Shown piece by piece: positions 49,654-57,578 of a DNA stretch of 64,000 bases. Under the pieces are notes generated by a model. The model ran no database searches and was not told the origin of the DNA. It worked only from the letters and a program-made list of their open reading frames with translations. Where the stretch lies: NCBI GenBank assembly GCA_018364155.1, contig JAGZMM010000002.1:1-64000 (forward strand), in the 5' to 3' direction. The DNA is from Clostridiales bacterium (GTDB lineage: Bacteria; Bacillota; Clostridia; Oscillospirales; Acutalibacteraceae). Position numbers and translations under genes: made by a program. Every line of letters begins with the position of its first letter. Positions within the stretch are counted from its first letter, which is position 1.

Positions 49654-50085
49654 TTATTTGAACGCCCAGAATTTGTTGAGCAGAAAATTCAGCGGAATGG
49701 TCAAAAGCAGGTTGATAATCGGCGCGATCATCTCGGACACATTCCAGTAATGCACCAGCACGAAAAGAAACCCGGTTCCCAGCAGGAAGGTGCTCCCGTA
49801 GGAAACGAATACCTTAACAAAAGATTTGCCGTGCTTGCGGTCCTTCTTCTGAAAGACAAATTTGCTGTTCCAGATATAGGCGTTGATGACGCTGATGACA
49901 AAGCCTAGGGTGTTGGCCAGAATGTAGTGCTCCACCCCAAGAAGCAGCACCACCGCGTAATAGACCGCCAGGCTGATGAGCGTGTTAGACACGCCCACCA
50001 GGCCGAACTTTACAAACTGCCAAACAAATTTCCAGAAATCTTCCTTGCTGTGAATATTGAATTTGTCCAAGAGCCGCTTTATCAT
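49654..50085 (-). CDS. GtrA-like membrane protein
   Basis: A 143-aa protein with four membrane helices (about 25-45, 50-70, 90-110, 115-135). The motif FVKFGLVGVSNTLISLAVYY and the late NFLLNKFWAFK are typical of GtrA/DUF-type proteins that assist flipping of polyprenyl-phosphate sugars. The GtrB-like gene at 45591 in the same operon is the expected partner. It overlaps the rfbH stop by the ATGA arrangement. Confidence 0.88.
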   Translation of the reverse strand: MIKRLLDKFNIHSKEDFWKFVWQFVKFGLVGVSNTLISLAVYYAVVLLLGVEHYILANTLGFVISVINAYIWNSKFVFQKKDRKHGKSFVKVFVSYGSTFLLGTGFLFVLVHYWNVSEMIAPIINLLLTIPLNFLLNKFWAFK

Positions 50086-51422
50086 GCCGTTACCGCTTCC
50101 TTGATGGTTTTGGCCATGTAGTCGATCATCTCATCGGTCATGCCCGGATAAACCCCCACCCAGAAAGTGTCGTTCATGATCCGGTCGGTTTCCTTCAAGT
50201 CCCCGACGATGCGATAGCCTCTGCCGGTTTTGCGCATCTCGTCAAAGCAGGGATGTTTGGTTAGATTGCCGGCGAAGAGCATCCGCGTCTGCACACCCTT
50301 GCTTTCCACATACTGCACCACCTGGTTGCGGTCCACCCCGTCCTTGCAGGTCAGAAGGAACCCGAACCAGCTGGGACGGGAATGCGCGCAGGCATCGGGC
50401 AGAATCAGCTTGTCCGAAACGTCCTGCAACGCCGCCTTAAGCCGGTCGAAATTGTGCCGGCGCTTTTCCACAAAGGAGGGGAACTTCTTTAACTGGGCCA
50501 CTCCCACGGCCGCCTGCATGTCGGTGGCTTTGAGGTTATAGCCGAAATGGGAGTAGACGTACTTGTGGTCATATCCCAGCGGCAACTCGCCGTACTGCTT
50601 ATCAAAGCGGTGCTGGCAGAGGTTATCCCGGCCGGAGGGACAGATGCAGTCTCTTCCCCAGTCCCGGAAGGAACGGATGAGCTTGTGAAGCAGCGGGTCG
50701 TCGGTATACACCGCGCCGCCTTCGCCCATGGTCATGTGGTGCGGGGGATAGAAGCTGGAGGTGCCAATGTCCCCAATGGTACCGGTGAACTTTTCCACCC
50801 CGTCGATGGTGTACTTGGAGCCCAGGGCGTCGCAGTTATCTTCGATAAGCCAGAGGCCGTGCTTTAAGCAGAACGCCTTCACCGCATTCAGATCAAAGGG
50901 GTTGCCCAGGGTATGGGCCGCCATGACCGCCTTGGTCTTGCCGGACAAGGCTTTTTCCAGCATGGACACGTCCAGGTTGTACTGGGGGATGGTCATGTCG
51001 ATAAAGACCGGGACGGCGCCGTACTGAATTACCGGAGCCACCGTGGTGGGAAAGCCCGCCGCCACCGTGATCACCTCGTCACCCGGACGGATGGCCCGTT
51101 CGCCAAGAAGAGGGGAGGTGAGCGCCATGAAGGCAATCAGGTTTGCCGAAGAGCCGGAGTTGACCAGGGAGCAATACTTGACGCCCAGGTACTCGGCAAA
51201 CTGCGCCTCGAACTGGTCGGTATACCGCCCGGCGGTCAGCCAAAATTCCAGGGCGCTGTCCACCAGGTTGACCATTTCCTCCTGGTCGTATACCCTGGAA
51301 GCATAGGGAATCCGCTGGCCCTCCTCAAAGGGCTTCTTCTGGTTGTGAAACCGGTCGCAGTACGCGGCCACCATCTCTAAAATCTGTTCCTTTGCCTGTC
51401 CTTCGGTCTTATTTTCAAACAT
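50082..51422 (-). CDS. rfbH: CDP-4-keto-6-deoxyglucose 3-dehydrase E1 (RfbH/DdhC)
   Basis: A 446-aa PMP/Fe-S enzyme of the DegT fold. The internal aldimine Lys is replaced by His (SFYPPHHMTMGEGG, His228-229), the hallmark of E1. Cysteines 259, 261 and 269 (GRDCICPSGRDNLC) lie where E1 binds its [2Fe-2S] cluster. It removes the C3 hydroxyl of CDP-4-keto-6-deoxyglucose. The dedicated E3 reductase (ddhD) is not in the window. CAGGAG is 6 nt before the ATG. It starts 3 bp after rfbG. Confidence 0.93.
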   Translation of the reverse strand: MFENKTEGQAKEQILEMVAAYCDRFHNQKKPFEEGQRIPYASRVYDQEEMVNLVDSALEFWLTAGRYTDQFEAQFAEYLGVKYCSLVNSGSSANLIAFMALTSPLLGERAIRPGDEVITVAAGFPTTVAPVIQYGAVPVFIDMTIPQYNLDVSMLEKALSGKTKAVMAAHTLGNPFDLNAVKAFCLKHGLWLIEDNCDALGSKYTIDGVEKFTGTIGDIGTSSFYPPHHMTMGEGGAVYTDDPLLHKLIRSFRDWGRDCICPSGRDNLCQHRFDKQYGELPLGYDHKYVYSHFGYNLKATDMQAAVGVAQLKKFPSFVEKRRHNFDRLKAALQDVSDKLILPDACAHSRPSWFGFLLTCKDGVDRNQVVQYVESKGVQTRMLFAGNLTKHPCFDEMRKTGRGYRIVGDLKETDRIMNDTFWVGVYPGMTDEMIDYMAKTIKEAVTA

Positions 51423-51425
51423 AGC

Positions 51426-52484
51426 TTACTCCTGTTCTCCATAAAATTCCGCAATCTGCTTTTGCATACAGGCGGACACGTCGCCGCCTGCCAGATAGAC
51501 CTTGGTCCACTCCACCGTTTTCTCCACCGCCCTCGCCACATGCCAGCGGGGCTTCCAGCCGAAGACGGCCTTGAGCTTGGAGCAGTCGAGTTTTAGAAAA
51601 TTGGCCTCGTGGGGACCGCCCACCGACTGGTTGATCCATTTGACCCCGTCTCCCCACTTCTCGCAGAAAAGGGAAACCAGCTCGCCGGTGGTGACGCAGT
51701 CGCATTCGTCGGGACCTACGTTATAGTATCCCGCAAATTTTTCCTTTTCATACTGGCGCTGCGCAATCATCAAATAAGCGCACAACGGCTCGAGCACGTG
51801 CTGATAGGGACGGGTGGAATGGGGGTTTCGCACCACAATGTCCTCACCCTTCTGAGCCGCGCGTACGCAGTCGGGGATAATGCGGTCGTTGGCAAAGTCC
51901 CCGCCGCCGATGACATTGCCGGCCCGTGCGGTGGAGATGGCCACCCGCCCGTCGGCAAAGAAGGAGTTCTTATAGCTGTGAGTCACCAGCTCCGAGCAGG
52001 ACTTGGAGTTGGAATACGGGTCGAAGCCGTCGAGCGGTTCGGTTTCCCGGTAGCCCCATTCCCACTCGTTGTTGTGATAGACCTTGTCGGTGGTCACGTT
52101 GAGGAAAGAAACCACGCTGTCGCTTTCCCGCACGCACTCGAGGACGTTCACCGTGCCCATCACGTTGGTTTCATAGGTATAAACCGGTTCCTTATAGGAA
52201 TCGCGCACAATGGGCTGGGCCGCCAGATGCAGCACGATCTCCGGCCGCGCCATGGCGAACACCTCCCGCAGCCGGGGCAGGTCCCGGATGTCCCCAATGA
52301 TGGAGACCATATCGTCCGCGATGCCCGACAGGTCGAAAAGGTTGGGCTCGGTGGGGGGGACCAGGGAGTACCCCGTCACCCACGCACCCGCGTCGATGAG
52401 CATTTTGCACAGCCACGTTCCCTTAAACCCAGTGTGCCCGGTGACCAGCACCTTTTTGTCCTTATAAAAAGAGGGATCAAACAT
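51426..52484 (-). CDS. rfbG: CDP-glucose 4,6-dehydratase (RfbG/DdhB)
   Basis: A 352-aa extended SDR. It begins MFDPSFYKDKKVLVTGHTGF, with the cofactor motif GHTGFKG (about 16-22), LNVTTDKVYHN, and YSNSKSCSE (YxxxK). HTGFKGTWL and DPYSNSKSC are typical of CDP-glucose dehydratases. It converts CDP-glucose from RfbF into CDP-4-keto-6-deoxyglucose for RfbH. The start overlaps the rfbF stop as TGATG, so translation is coupled. Confidence 0.93.
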   Translation of the reverse strand: MFDPSFYKDKKVLVTGHTGFKGTWLCKMLIDAGAWVTGYSLVPPTEPNLFDLSGIADDMVSIIGDIRDLPRLREVFAMARPEIVLHLAAQPIVRDSYKEPVYTYETNVMGTVNVLECVRESDSVVSFLNVTTDKVYHNNEWEWGYRETEPLDGFDPYSNSKSCSELVTHSYKNSFFADGRVAISTARAGNVIGGGDFANDRIIPDCVRAAQKGEDIVVRNPHSTRPYQHVLEPLCAYLMIAQRQYEKEKFAGYYNVGPDECDCVTTGELVSLFCEKWGDGVKWINQSVGGPHEANFLKLDCSKLKAVFGWKPRWHVARAVEKTVEWTKVYLAGGDVSACMQKQIAEFYGEQE

Positions 52485-53260
52485 CAATCGTTCCACACCT
52501 TCCACGGGGCGTGCCCGGACGCCCACATTTCTTCCAGCCGCATCTTATCCCGCTGGGTATCCATGCAGTGCCAGAATCCGTCGTGCTTGTAGGCCATCAG
52601 CTGACCCATGTTTGCTACCGTTTCCAGCGGCTCTTTTTCAAAAACCGTAGCGTCTCCCGCGATATACTGGAAAATCTCCGGGTTTAACACCATAAAGCCG
52701 CCGTTAATCAGGCTGCCGTCATCCTTGGACTTTTCTCGGAAGGCGTGGATGGTATTGTCCCCGCCTACTTCCAACACGCCGAACCGCTGCCCAGCGTTGA
52801 TGGCGGTCATAGTGGCGATTTTGCCGTGGCTTTTGTGAAACGCCACTAATTTGTTGATGTCCACGTCGGAAACCCCGTCACCGTAGGTGAGCATAAAAGG
52901 CTCATCGCCCACATACTCCTGGATGCGCTTGACCCGTCCGCCGGTCATGGTGTTGAGCCCCGTGTCCACCAGCGTCACCTTCCAGGGCTCGGAGAAATTG
53001 TTGTGCACCGTCATCTTGTTGTTGGCAAGATCAAAGGTAATGTCCGACGTGTGCAGAAAATAGTCGGAAAAATATTCCTTGATCACATAGGCCTTGTAGC
53101 CTAAGCAGATGACAAAGTCATGAAACCCGTAATGGGAATACTGCTTCATGATGTGCCACAAAATCGGCTGCTCGCCGATTTCGATCATGGGCTTGGGCTT
53201 TAAATGGCTTTCTTCCGAAATGCGCGTGCCGAACCCACCGGCCAAAATGACAACTTTCAT
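52484..53260 (-). CDS. rfbF: Glucose-1-phosphate cytidylyltransferase (RfbF/DdhA)
   Basis: A 258-aa nucleotidyltransferase. The N-terminal signature MKVVILAGGFGTRISEESHL is followed by KPKPMIEIG and YGDGVSDVDI (metal site). INAGQRFGVLEV is typical of the CTP-specific RfbF group. It makes CDP-glucose from CTP and glucose 1-phosphate. First gene of the 44.0-53.3 kb operon, behind a strong promoter. GAGAGGA precedes the ATG. Confidence 0.94.
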   Translation of the reverse strand: MKVVILAGGFGTRISEESHLKPKPMIEIGEQPILWHIMKQYSHYGFHDFVICLGYKAYVIKEYFSDYFLHTSDITFDLANNKMTVHNNFSEPWKVTLVDTGLNTMTGGRVKRIQEYVGDEPFMLTYGDGVSDVDINKLVAFHKSHGKIATMTAINAGQRFGVLEVGGDNTIHAFREKSKDDGSLINGGFMVLNPEIFQYIAGDATVFEKEPLETVANMGQLMAYKHDGFWHCMDTQRDKMRLEEMWASGHAPWKVWND

Positions 53261-53352
53261 CGGTTACATCCTCTCAATCCATTGTCCGGCGGGCCTGCCG
53301 CTAGACCAGGTTTTTTGCCGTCGTTTTATAGATAGGCGCAACAATACTCTAC

Positions 53353-53381
53353 ATTATACCATACCGTGCAACTGGTGTTAA
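53353..53381 (-). promoter_or_regulatory. Promoter of the rfbFGH operon
   Basis: Minus-strand TTAACA (53376-53381) and a perfect TATAAT (53353-53358) are 17 nt apart. The leader before rfbF is about 90 nt. The rest of the gap (53382-53542) shows no gene. Confidence 0.8.
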
Positions 53382-53542
53382 GTGGAAAGGCAGAAACCGT
53401 CCCCTGTTTCCCAGGGAAAACACCGCCGTCTGCCTGCGAAAACCCCGAAAGTTTTGGGAAAACGGCACGAGGTTTTGCAGACGGGTTTTGCTTTTCTTAG
53501 AAAGAAGCACAAAAAGAACGGGGCGGTGAAAAATCAGAATAT

Positions 53543-54208
53543 TTACAAAATATTTTCAAATGGAACCACCGTCAGCCGGAAATCGGGGAAATCCTGGGCA
53601 GTGGCCGCTGTGAGCACCACGCCGGGCTGGGGCAGAAGACTTTGCAGGCGCAGGCTGGTGTGCCGGTACCGGGCCGCGGCCGGACGCAGATGCCGGTGCT
53701 CCACCGAGACGGCGGCAAGGCCGCCCGCAAGCCCGTCTCCCGCCCACTTGAGCACGCTTTCCTTCGCGGTCCACAAGGCGGTAAAGAACAAGTCCCGTTC
53801 CCGCCCTGCGAGGCTTTGCAGATAGGTGTACTCCTCGGCAGCAAAGGTCCGTCTGGCTACTGAGAGCCGGGCGGGCCCCACTTCCTCCAGGTCCACCCCG
53901 ACCGGGCTTTTATCCATAGCACAGGCCGCCCAGTTCCCTGAGTGGGACAGAGAAAAGTGAATCCCCGGATGGCCGGCCAGATAGGGCTTGCCATGGGCGC
54001 CGGCGGCAAAGGCGGCTTGCTCGGCCGCGACGCCCGCGCCCTTTAACGCATGGCGCAGCAAAAGCCCGGCCCCGGCGCTACGGGCCCGGTCGTCGGGCTT
54101 AAAAAGGCGGCCGAGGGCTTCTCTTCGGCCCGGGGACAGGAAGGGCAGCGTAGAAGCGAGGGTCTCCTGCTGCAGGAGCGGAGAAACCTCCATCAGATAG
54201 ACGTCCAT
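53543..54208 (-). CDS. Sfp-type 4'-phosphopantetheinyl transferase
   Basis: A 221-aa cytosolic enzyme. The pseudo-dimer landmarks are visible: HFSLSHSGNWAACAM (about 84-98), the magnesium site GVDLEEV (about 104-110) and FFTALWTAKESVLKWAGDG (about 140-158). It transfers phosphopantetheine from CoA to carrier proteins of fatty-acid, polyketide or peptide synthetases. No such synthetase lies in the window. The ATG at 54208 is chosen; a TTG two codons earlier is possible. It has its own promoter, divergent from the ABC-F gene. Confidence 0.88.
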   Translation of the reverse strand: MDVYLMEVSPLLQQETLASTLPFLSPGRREALGRLFKPDDRARSAGAGLLLRHALKGAGVAAEQAAFAAGAHGKPYLAGHPGIHFSLSHSGNWAACAMDKSPVGVDLEEVGPARLSVARRTFAAEEYTYLQSLAGRERDLFFTALWTAKESVLKWAGDGLAGGLAAVSVEHRHLRPAAARYRHTSLRLQSLLPQPGVVLTAATAQDFPDFRLTVVPFENIL

Positions 54209-54240
54209 GGGCAACGCGCCTTCCTTTCCTTTTTCTTTGT

Positions 54241-54270
54241 ATTATAGCGGTCGAGGCCCATTCCCGTCAA
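54241..54270 (-). promoter_or_regulatory. Promoter of the Sfp-type gene
   Basis: Minus-strand TTGACG (54265-54270) and a perfect TATAAT (54241-54246) have an 18-nt spacer. Confidence 0.78.
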
Positions 54271-54410
54271 CAAAAAGGGCCCTTTTTCCCTGCAAAAAAC
54301 AAAGGGAAATTTGCTTTTTCCCGCAGAAAATCGGGAATTTCTCCCCAACCCCCAAAAAATCCGCAGCAGAAGCTGTTCTGCCGGGGAAAAATGTCCCCAT
54401 GGGCTGGTAA

Positions 54411-54438
54411 TTTACACGCGGCTGTGATAAAATATACT
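54411..54438 (+). promoter_or_regulatory. Promoter of the ABC-F gene
   Basis: TTTACA (54411-54416) and TATACT (54433-54438) have a 16-nt spacer and a leader of about 30 nt. Confidence 0.65.
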
Positions 54439-54474
54439 AATTTCGCAGAGAAACCTTTTACTATCGGAGGAACT

Positions 54475-56070
54475 ATGATTACCGTATCCAATGTCAGCTT
54501 AAATTTCAGCGGAACCAGCCTGTTTAAGGACGTGAATTTGAAGTTCACCCCGGAAAACTGCTATGGCATCATCGGCGCCAACGGCGCAGGAAAGTCCACC
54601 TTTCTGAAAATCCTGTGCGGCGAATTGGAGCCGTCCACCGGCGAGGTGATCATCCCGCCTACTGTGCGCATGTCCGTCTTAAAGCAGGACCATTTCGCTT
54701 ACGACGACTATTCCGTGCTCGACACGGTGATTCTCGGAAACCCCAAGCTTTACGAGATTAGGAAGGAAAAGGACGCCCTCTATGAAAAGCCGGATTTCAG
54801 CGATGAGGACGGCATCCGCGCGTCCGAGCTGGAAACCGAGTTTGCCGAATTAAACGGCTGGGAGGCCGAGTCGGACGCGTCCAAGCTCATCCAGGGGCTG
54901 GGGCTGCCGGAATCGCTTTTGTACGCCCAGATGGAGGGCCTGACGGGAAAGGAAAAAGTCAAGGTGCTTTTGGCCCAGTGCCTTTTCGGAAACCCCGACA
55001 TCATCCTCATGGACGAGCCCACCAACGGCCTGGACATCGACGCCATCGACTGGCTGGAGAACTTTTTGATCGACTATCCCGGCACGGTGATCGTGGTTTC
55101 CCATGACCGGCATTTTCTCAATAACGTCTGCACCCACACGGTGGACATTGATTATACCAAGATCAAGATGTACGTGGGCAACTACGATTTCTGGTACCAG
55201 TCCAGCCAGCTCATCCAGCGTATGATCAAGCAGCAGAACAAGAAGAACGAGGAAAAAGCCAAGGAGCTGCAAAGCTTTATTGAGCGGTTCTCGGCCAACA
55301 AGTCCAAATCCAAGCAGGCCACTGCCCGCAAGAAGCTTTTAGATAAGCTGACCATTGAGGAGATGCCCGCTTCCTCCCGCCGCTATCCCTTTATCGGCTT
55401 TGCCATGGACCGGGAGGCCGGCAAGGACATCCTGGCGGTGGACGGTATTTCCAAAACCATCGACGGGGTGAAGGTGCTCGATTCCATCACCTTCCGGCTG
55501 AACAAAGGGGATAAGGTGGCCTTTGTGGCGGAGAACGAAATCGCCATGACCACCCTGTTTAAAATCCTCATGGAGGAGCTGGAGCCGGACGAGGGCAGCT
55601 TCAAGTGGGGCGTGAGCACCACCCAGTCCTACTTCCCGCAGGACAATTCCAGGTTCTTCGACGGGTGCGACCTGTCCATTGTGGACTGGATGCGCCAGTA
55701 CGCCAAGGACCAGACGGAGACCTATCTGCGGGGTTTCCTCGGCCGGATGCTTTTCTCCGGAGATGATATCTTTAAGCCTGTGAAGGTCCTCTCCGGCGGA
55801 GAAAAGGTGCGGTGTATGTTTTCCAGGATGATGCTCTTCGGCTCCAATGTGCTGGTGCTCGACCAGCCCACCAACCACCTGGACCTGGAATCCATCACCG
55901 CGGTCAACAACGGCCTTTGCGATTTCAAGGGCAACATCCTCTTCGCGTCTCACGACCATGAGTTCATGCAGACGGTGGCCAACCGCATCATTGAGCTGGA
56001 TGGGGAGAAAATCGACCGGGCGTGCACGTACGATGAATACCTGGAGTATAAAAAGGAACGAAATCAATAA
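54475..56070 (+). CDS. ABC-F ATPase (YkpA/YbiT-like)
   Basis: A 531-aa soluble protein with two ABC domains and no membrane segments. Domain 1 has an intact Walker A (GANGAGKS, 34-41) and Walker B (IILMDEPTNGLD). Its signature reads LTGKEKVKV where LSGGEK is usual. A basic linker (about 240-320) follows. Domain 2 has a degenerate Walker A (VAENEIAMTT), a good signature (LSGGEKVRC) and Walker B (LVLDQPTNHLD). ABC-F proteins act on the ribosome in translation or antibiotic protection; this subgroup is a housekeeping type. CGGAGG supports the ATG at 54475. Confidence 0.9.
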   Translation: MITVSNVSLNFSGTSLFKDVNLKFTPENCYGIIGANGAGKSTFLKILCGELEPSTGEVIIPPTVRMSVLKQDHFAYDDYSVLDTVILGNPKLYEIRKEKDALYEKPDFSDEDGIRASELETEFAELNGWEAESDASKLIQGLGLPESLLYAQMEGLTGKEKVKVLLAQCLFGNPDIILMDEPTNGLDIDAIDWLENFLIDYPGTVIVVSHDRHFLNNVCTHTVDIDYTKIKMYVGNYDFWYQSSQLIQRMIKQQNKKNEEKAKELQSFIERFSANKSKSKQATARKKLLDKLTIEEMPASSRRYPFIGFAMDREAGKDILAVDGISKTIDGVKVLDSITFRLNKGDKVAFVAENEIAMTTLFKILMEELEPDEGSFKWGVSTTQSYFPQDNSRFFDGCDLSIVDWMRQYAKDQTETYLRGFLGRMLFSGDDIFKPVKVLSGGEKVRCMFSRMMLFGSNVLVLDQPTNHLDLESITAVNNGLCDFKGNILFASHDHEFMQTVANRIIELDGEKIDRACTYDEYLEYKKERNQ

Positions 56071-56084
56071 TCTGGATTGTTTTT

Positions 56085-56116
56085 GAGGCGCCGTTTTATA
56101 CGGCGCCTCTTTTCTA
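56085..56116 (+). terminator. Terminator of the ABC-F gene
   Basis: GAGGCGCCGT (56085-56094) pairs perfectly with ACGGCGCCTC (56100-56109), then TTTTCT. Confidence 0.93.
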
Positions 56117-56145
56117 TTTGTCTGGACATTAGATGCTGTCGTATG

Positions 56146-56192
56146 AATAGCCAAATATGGCTATTGAAAATTATGATATATTTATGTATTAT
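56146..56192 (+). promoter_or_regulatory. Promoter with upstream 8-bp inverted repeat
   Basis: TTGAAA (56164-56169), a 17-nt spacer and TATTAT (56187-56192). AATAGCCA (56146-56153) and TGGCTATT (56158-56165) form an inverted repeat overlapping the -35 box, a likely operator for the XRE gene. Confidence 0.7.
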
Positions 56193-56247
56193 TTATAAAT
56201 GATGTTACGAAACTAAGGTGAGTAAGAAAGGGGAAGCTAGAGTTTAT

Positions 56248-56463
56248 ATGGTGCGCTTGCGGGCAAAAGAGCTATTGGAGGAGCAGAGAAAATCAAAGTA
56301 TTGGCTTTTCAAGCAGCTTGGAATGAGTTATCAAAGTGTAAGCCGGATGCTTAACAACGAAACACAGTCCATCCGATTTGCATGTATGGATACACTTTGT
56401 CAAATCTTTCACTGTTCGCCCCAAGATCTTTTCGAATATTCTGACGAAGAAGAACAAATATAA
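56248..56463 (+). CDS. XRE-family regulator 3
   Basis: A 71-aa helix-turn-helix protein (MVRLRAKELLEEQRKSKYWL, then LGMSYQSVSRMLNNETQSIR and CQIFHCSPQDLFEYS), the YozG/Cro-like short form common in Firmicutes. The ATG at 56248 is preferred over a GTG at 56218 because AGGGGAA lies upstream and homologues usually begin MxRLRxKE. AT-rich compared with its surroundings. It is preceded by an inverted repeat at the -35 box, so autoregulation is likely. Target genes unknown. Confidence 0.75.
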   Translation: MVRLRAKELLEEQRKSKYWLFKQLGMSYQSVSRMLNNETQSIRFACMDTLCQIFHCSPQDLFEYSDEEEQI

Positions 56464-56524
56464 AAGTCTCCATCTTCATTGGATGAGAGCTTCGATGGTG
56501 GTTCTTATTTGAAGGCTTCTATCC

Positions 56525-56722
56525 CTAATCGGAGGTGTGAGACACTTCGTGAGCCACATGGTTTCCTGGCTTTCCGGGATAGCTCTCGTATACCTTTTGG
56601 ATGGCGGGATAATCGTGAGATTTATGCAGGGTATAATTCGCTTCTCGTCATAAAGTGCCTCGTTTCGCTTGGTCTTTTCCAAAGGGCTTGCTCCGTTTTT
56701 CAGGCCCAAAGACGCGAAGCCC
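56525..56722 (-). pseudogene. Decayed copy of the hydrogenase (HndD) 3' end
   Basis: Read on the minus strand, GLKNGASPLEKTKRNEALYD in one frame and HDYPAIQKVYESYPGKPGNH, then VAHEVSHTSD and a stop, in another frame. The intact hydrogenase at 57579 has GLKNAAELLEKIKRGE, ALYDEDA and HDNPAIQKVYEDFLGKPGSH. The fragment lacks about 40 residues between the two matching parts, including the third H-cluster cysteine motif, and has a frameshift. No start or upstream part is present. It is a partial duplication that decayed, about 1 kb beyond the intact gene. Confidence 0.8.
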
Positions 56723-56805
56723 TACGTGCCGGAGAAGAAGGCGGAATGATTTTTCTATGATGCCTTTTCGTCGGCCCCTTCCGTTTGGTTTCAACCTGAT
56801 TTCGT

Positions 56806-56839
56806 GTTCATTTCTTTCGCGTCGCCGAAAGAAACGAAC
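56806..56839. repeat. Hairpin repeat, copy 1
   Basis: GTTC-A-TTTCTTTCG and CGAAAGAAA-C-GAAC form an imperfect palindrome around CGTCGC. Similar palindromes recur at 57015 and 57124. Confidence 0.7.
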
Positions 56840-57014
56840 CAAAGAAAGGGCGACTTAAGGGAGAAAAACGGCGTAAAAATCGGGGGCAAGGTTTTTCTCC
56901 AAAGCTTGTTTTCTTTCCTCCTGCCCTCCTCCGGTGAGAGGGGGATTTTCAAGGGGGAAAAATGAGTGTCCCCGTTCCTAGCGTCTTTTTCCCCCTTGAA
57001 CTGCCTTTTCTTTG

Positions 57015-57048
57015 GTTCGTTTCTTTTGGCAGCGCAAAAGAAATGAAC
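57015..57048. repeat. Hairpin repeat, copy 2
   Basis: GTTCGTTTCTTTTG pairs with CGCAAAAGAAATGAAC around GCAG. Same core as copies 1 and 3. Confidence 0.7.
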
Positions 57049-57123
57049 AGCAAAAGAGCTTTGGAAAGGTAGAGTTTCAGAAGAAAAAATCGGATCTATT
57101 CTTACTGTTTCCCCTTCCCACCG

Positions 57124-57152
57124 CCTTTTCTTTTGGCGGCGCAAAAGAAAGG
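57124..57152. repeat. Hairpin repeat, copy 3
   Basis: CCTTTTCTTTTG pairs with CGCAAAAGAAAGG around GCGG. The 56723-57245 stretch has no supported gene apart from these repeats. Its open frames are by-products of the A/G- and C/T-rich runs. Confidence 0.65.
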
Positions 57153-57245
57153 GGCAGGTAAAAGTATGAAAAAAGCGAATTGTAGGAGAAAAAGAGACCG
57201 TTTTTTGTCCTAAAACAACACCTTTCGAGCACAAATCAGGAATAG

Positions 57246-57282
57246 CGCCCGCCCGCCTGCAAATCCTAGCAGCGGGAGGGCG
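57246..57282 (+). promoter_or_regulatory. Hairpin masking the ribosome site of the 67-aa gene
   Basis: 57246-57256 pairs with 57272-57282 with one mismatch. The 3' arm contains the GGGAGG ribosome site and is followed by TTTTC and the ATG. Confidence 0.55.
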
Positions 57283-57287
57283 TTTTC

Positions 57288-57491
57288 ATGATGTACCACG
57301 ATTTGCAGGAGCTGATTCAGAACAGCCGGAGCAGCCGGGAATATTTCCTGTCTCTGCCGGTGAAAACCCAGTGCAGGCTGCACGACTATCACGAGCATGT
57401 GCATTCGGCACAGGAGCTGCACCGGGCGGCCCGGGCGGTAGAGGACGTAGACCGGCTGGACCGTTTGGGCGGCTGGGACCAGGGGCGCTGA
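57288..57491 (+). CDS. Conserved-looking small protein (67 aa)
   Basis: A 67-aa soluble, helix-rich protein: MMYHDLQELIQNSRSSREYF, LSLPVKTQCRLHDYHEHVHS and AQELHRAARAVE. I have a general memory of short Clostridia proteins with the pattern YFLSLP..Q..LH....IH.A.ELH, but cannot name a family. GGGAGG precedes the ATG, partly hidden in a hairpin. It has its own terminator. Function unknown. Confidence 0.65.
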   Translation: MMYHDLQELIQNSRSSREYFLSLPVKTQCRLHDYHEHVHSAQELHRAARAVEDVDRLDRLGGWDQGR

Positions 57492-57507
57492 ACAACGTCC
57501 CTTTTTT
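57475..57507 (+). terminator. Terminator of the 67-aa gene
   Basis: GGGAC (57475-57479) pairs with GTCCC (57497-57501), followed by six Ts. A short stem. Confidence 0.55.
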
Positions 57508-57520
57508 CTTTGCAAACGCG

Positions 57521-57555
57521 AAAACCCCCGGCGGAGATTTTACTCCGCCGGGGGT
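57521..57555 (-). terminator. Terminator of the hydrogenase operon
   Basis: A 13-bp perfect stem (57524-57536 with 57543-57555) around a 6-nt loop, followed by TTTTCG on the minus strand. Confidence 0.9.
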
Positions 57556-57578
57556 CGTTGCTTTTCCGGAAAGGACGC

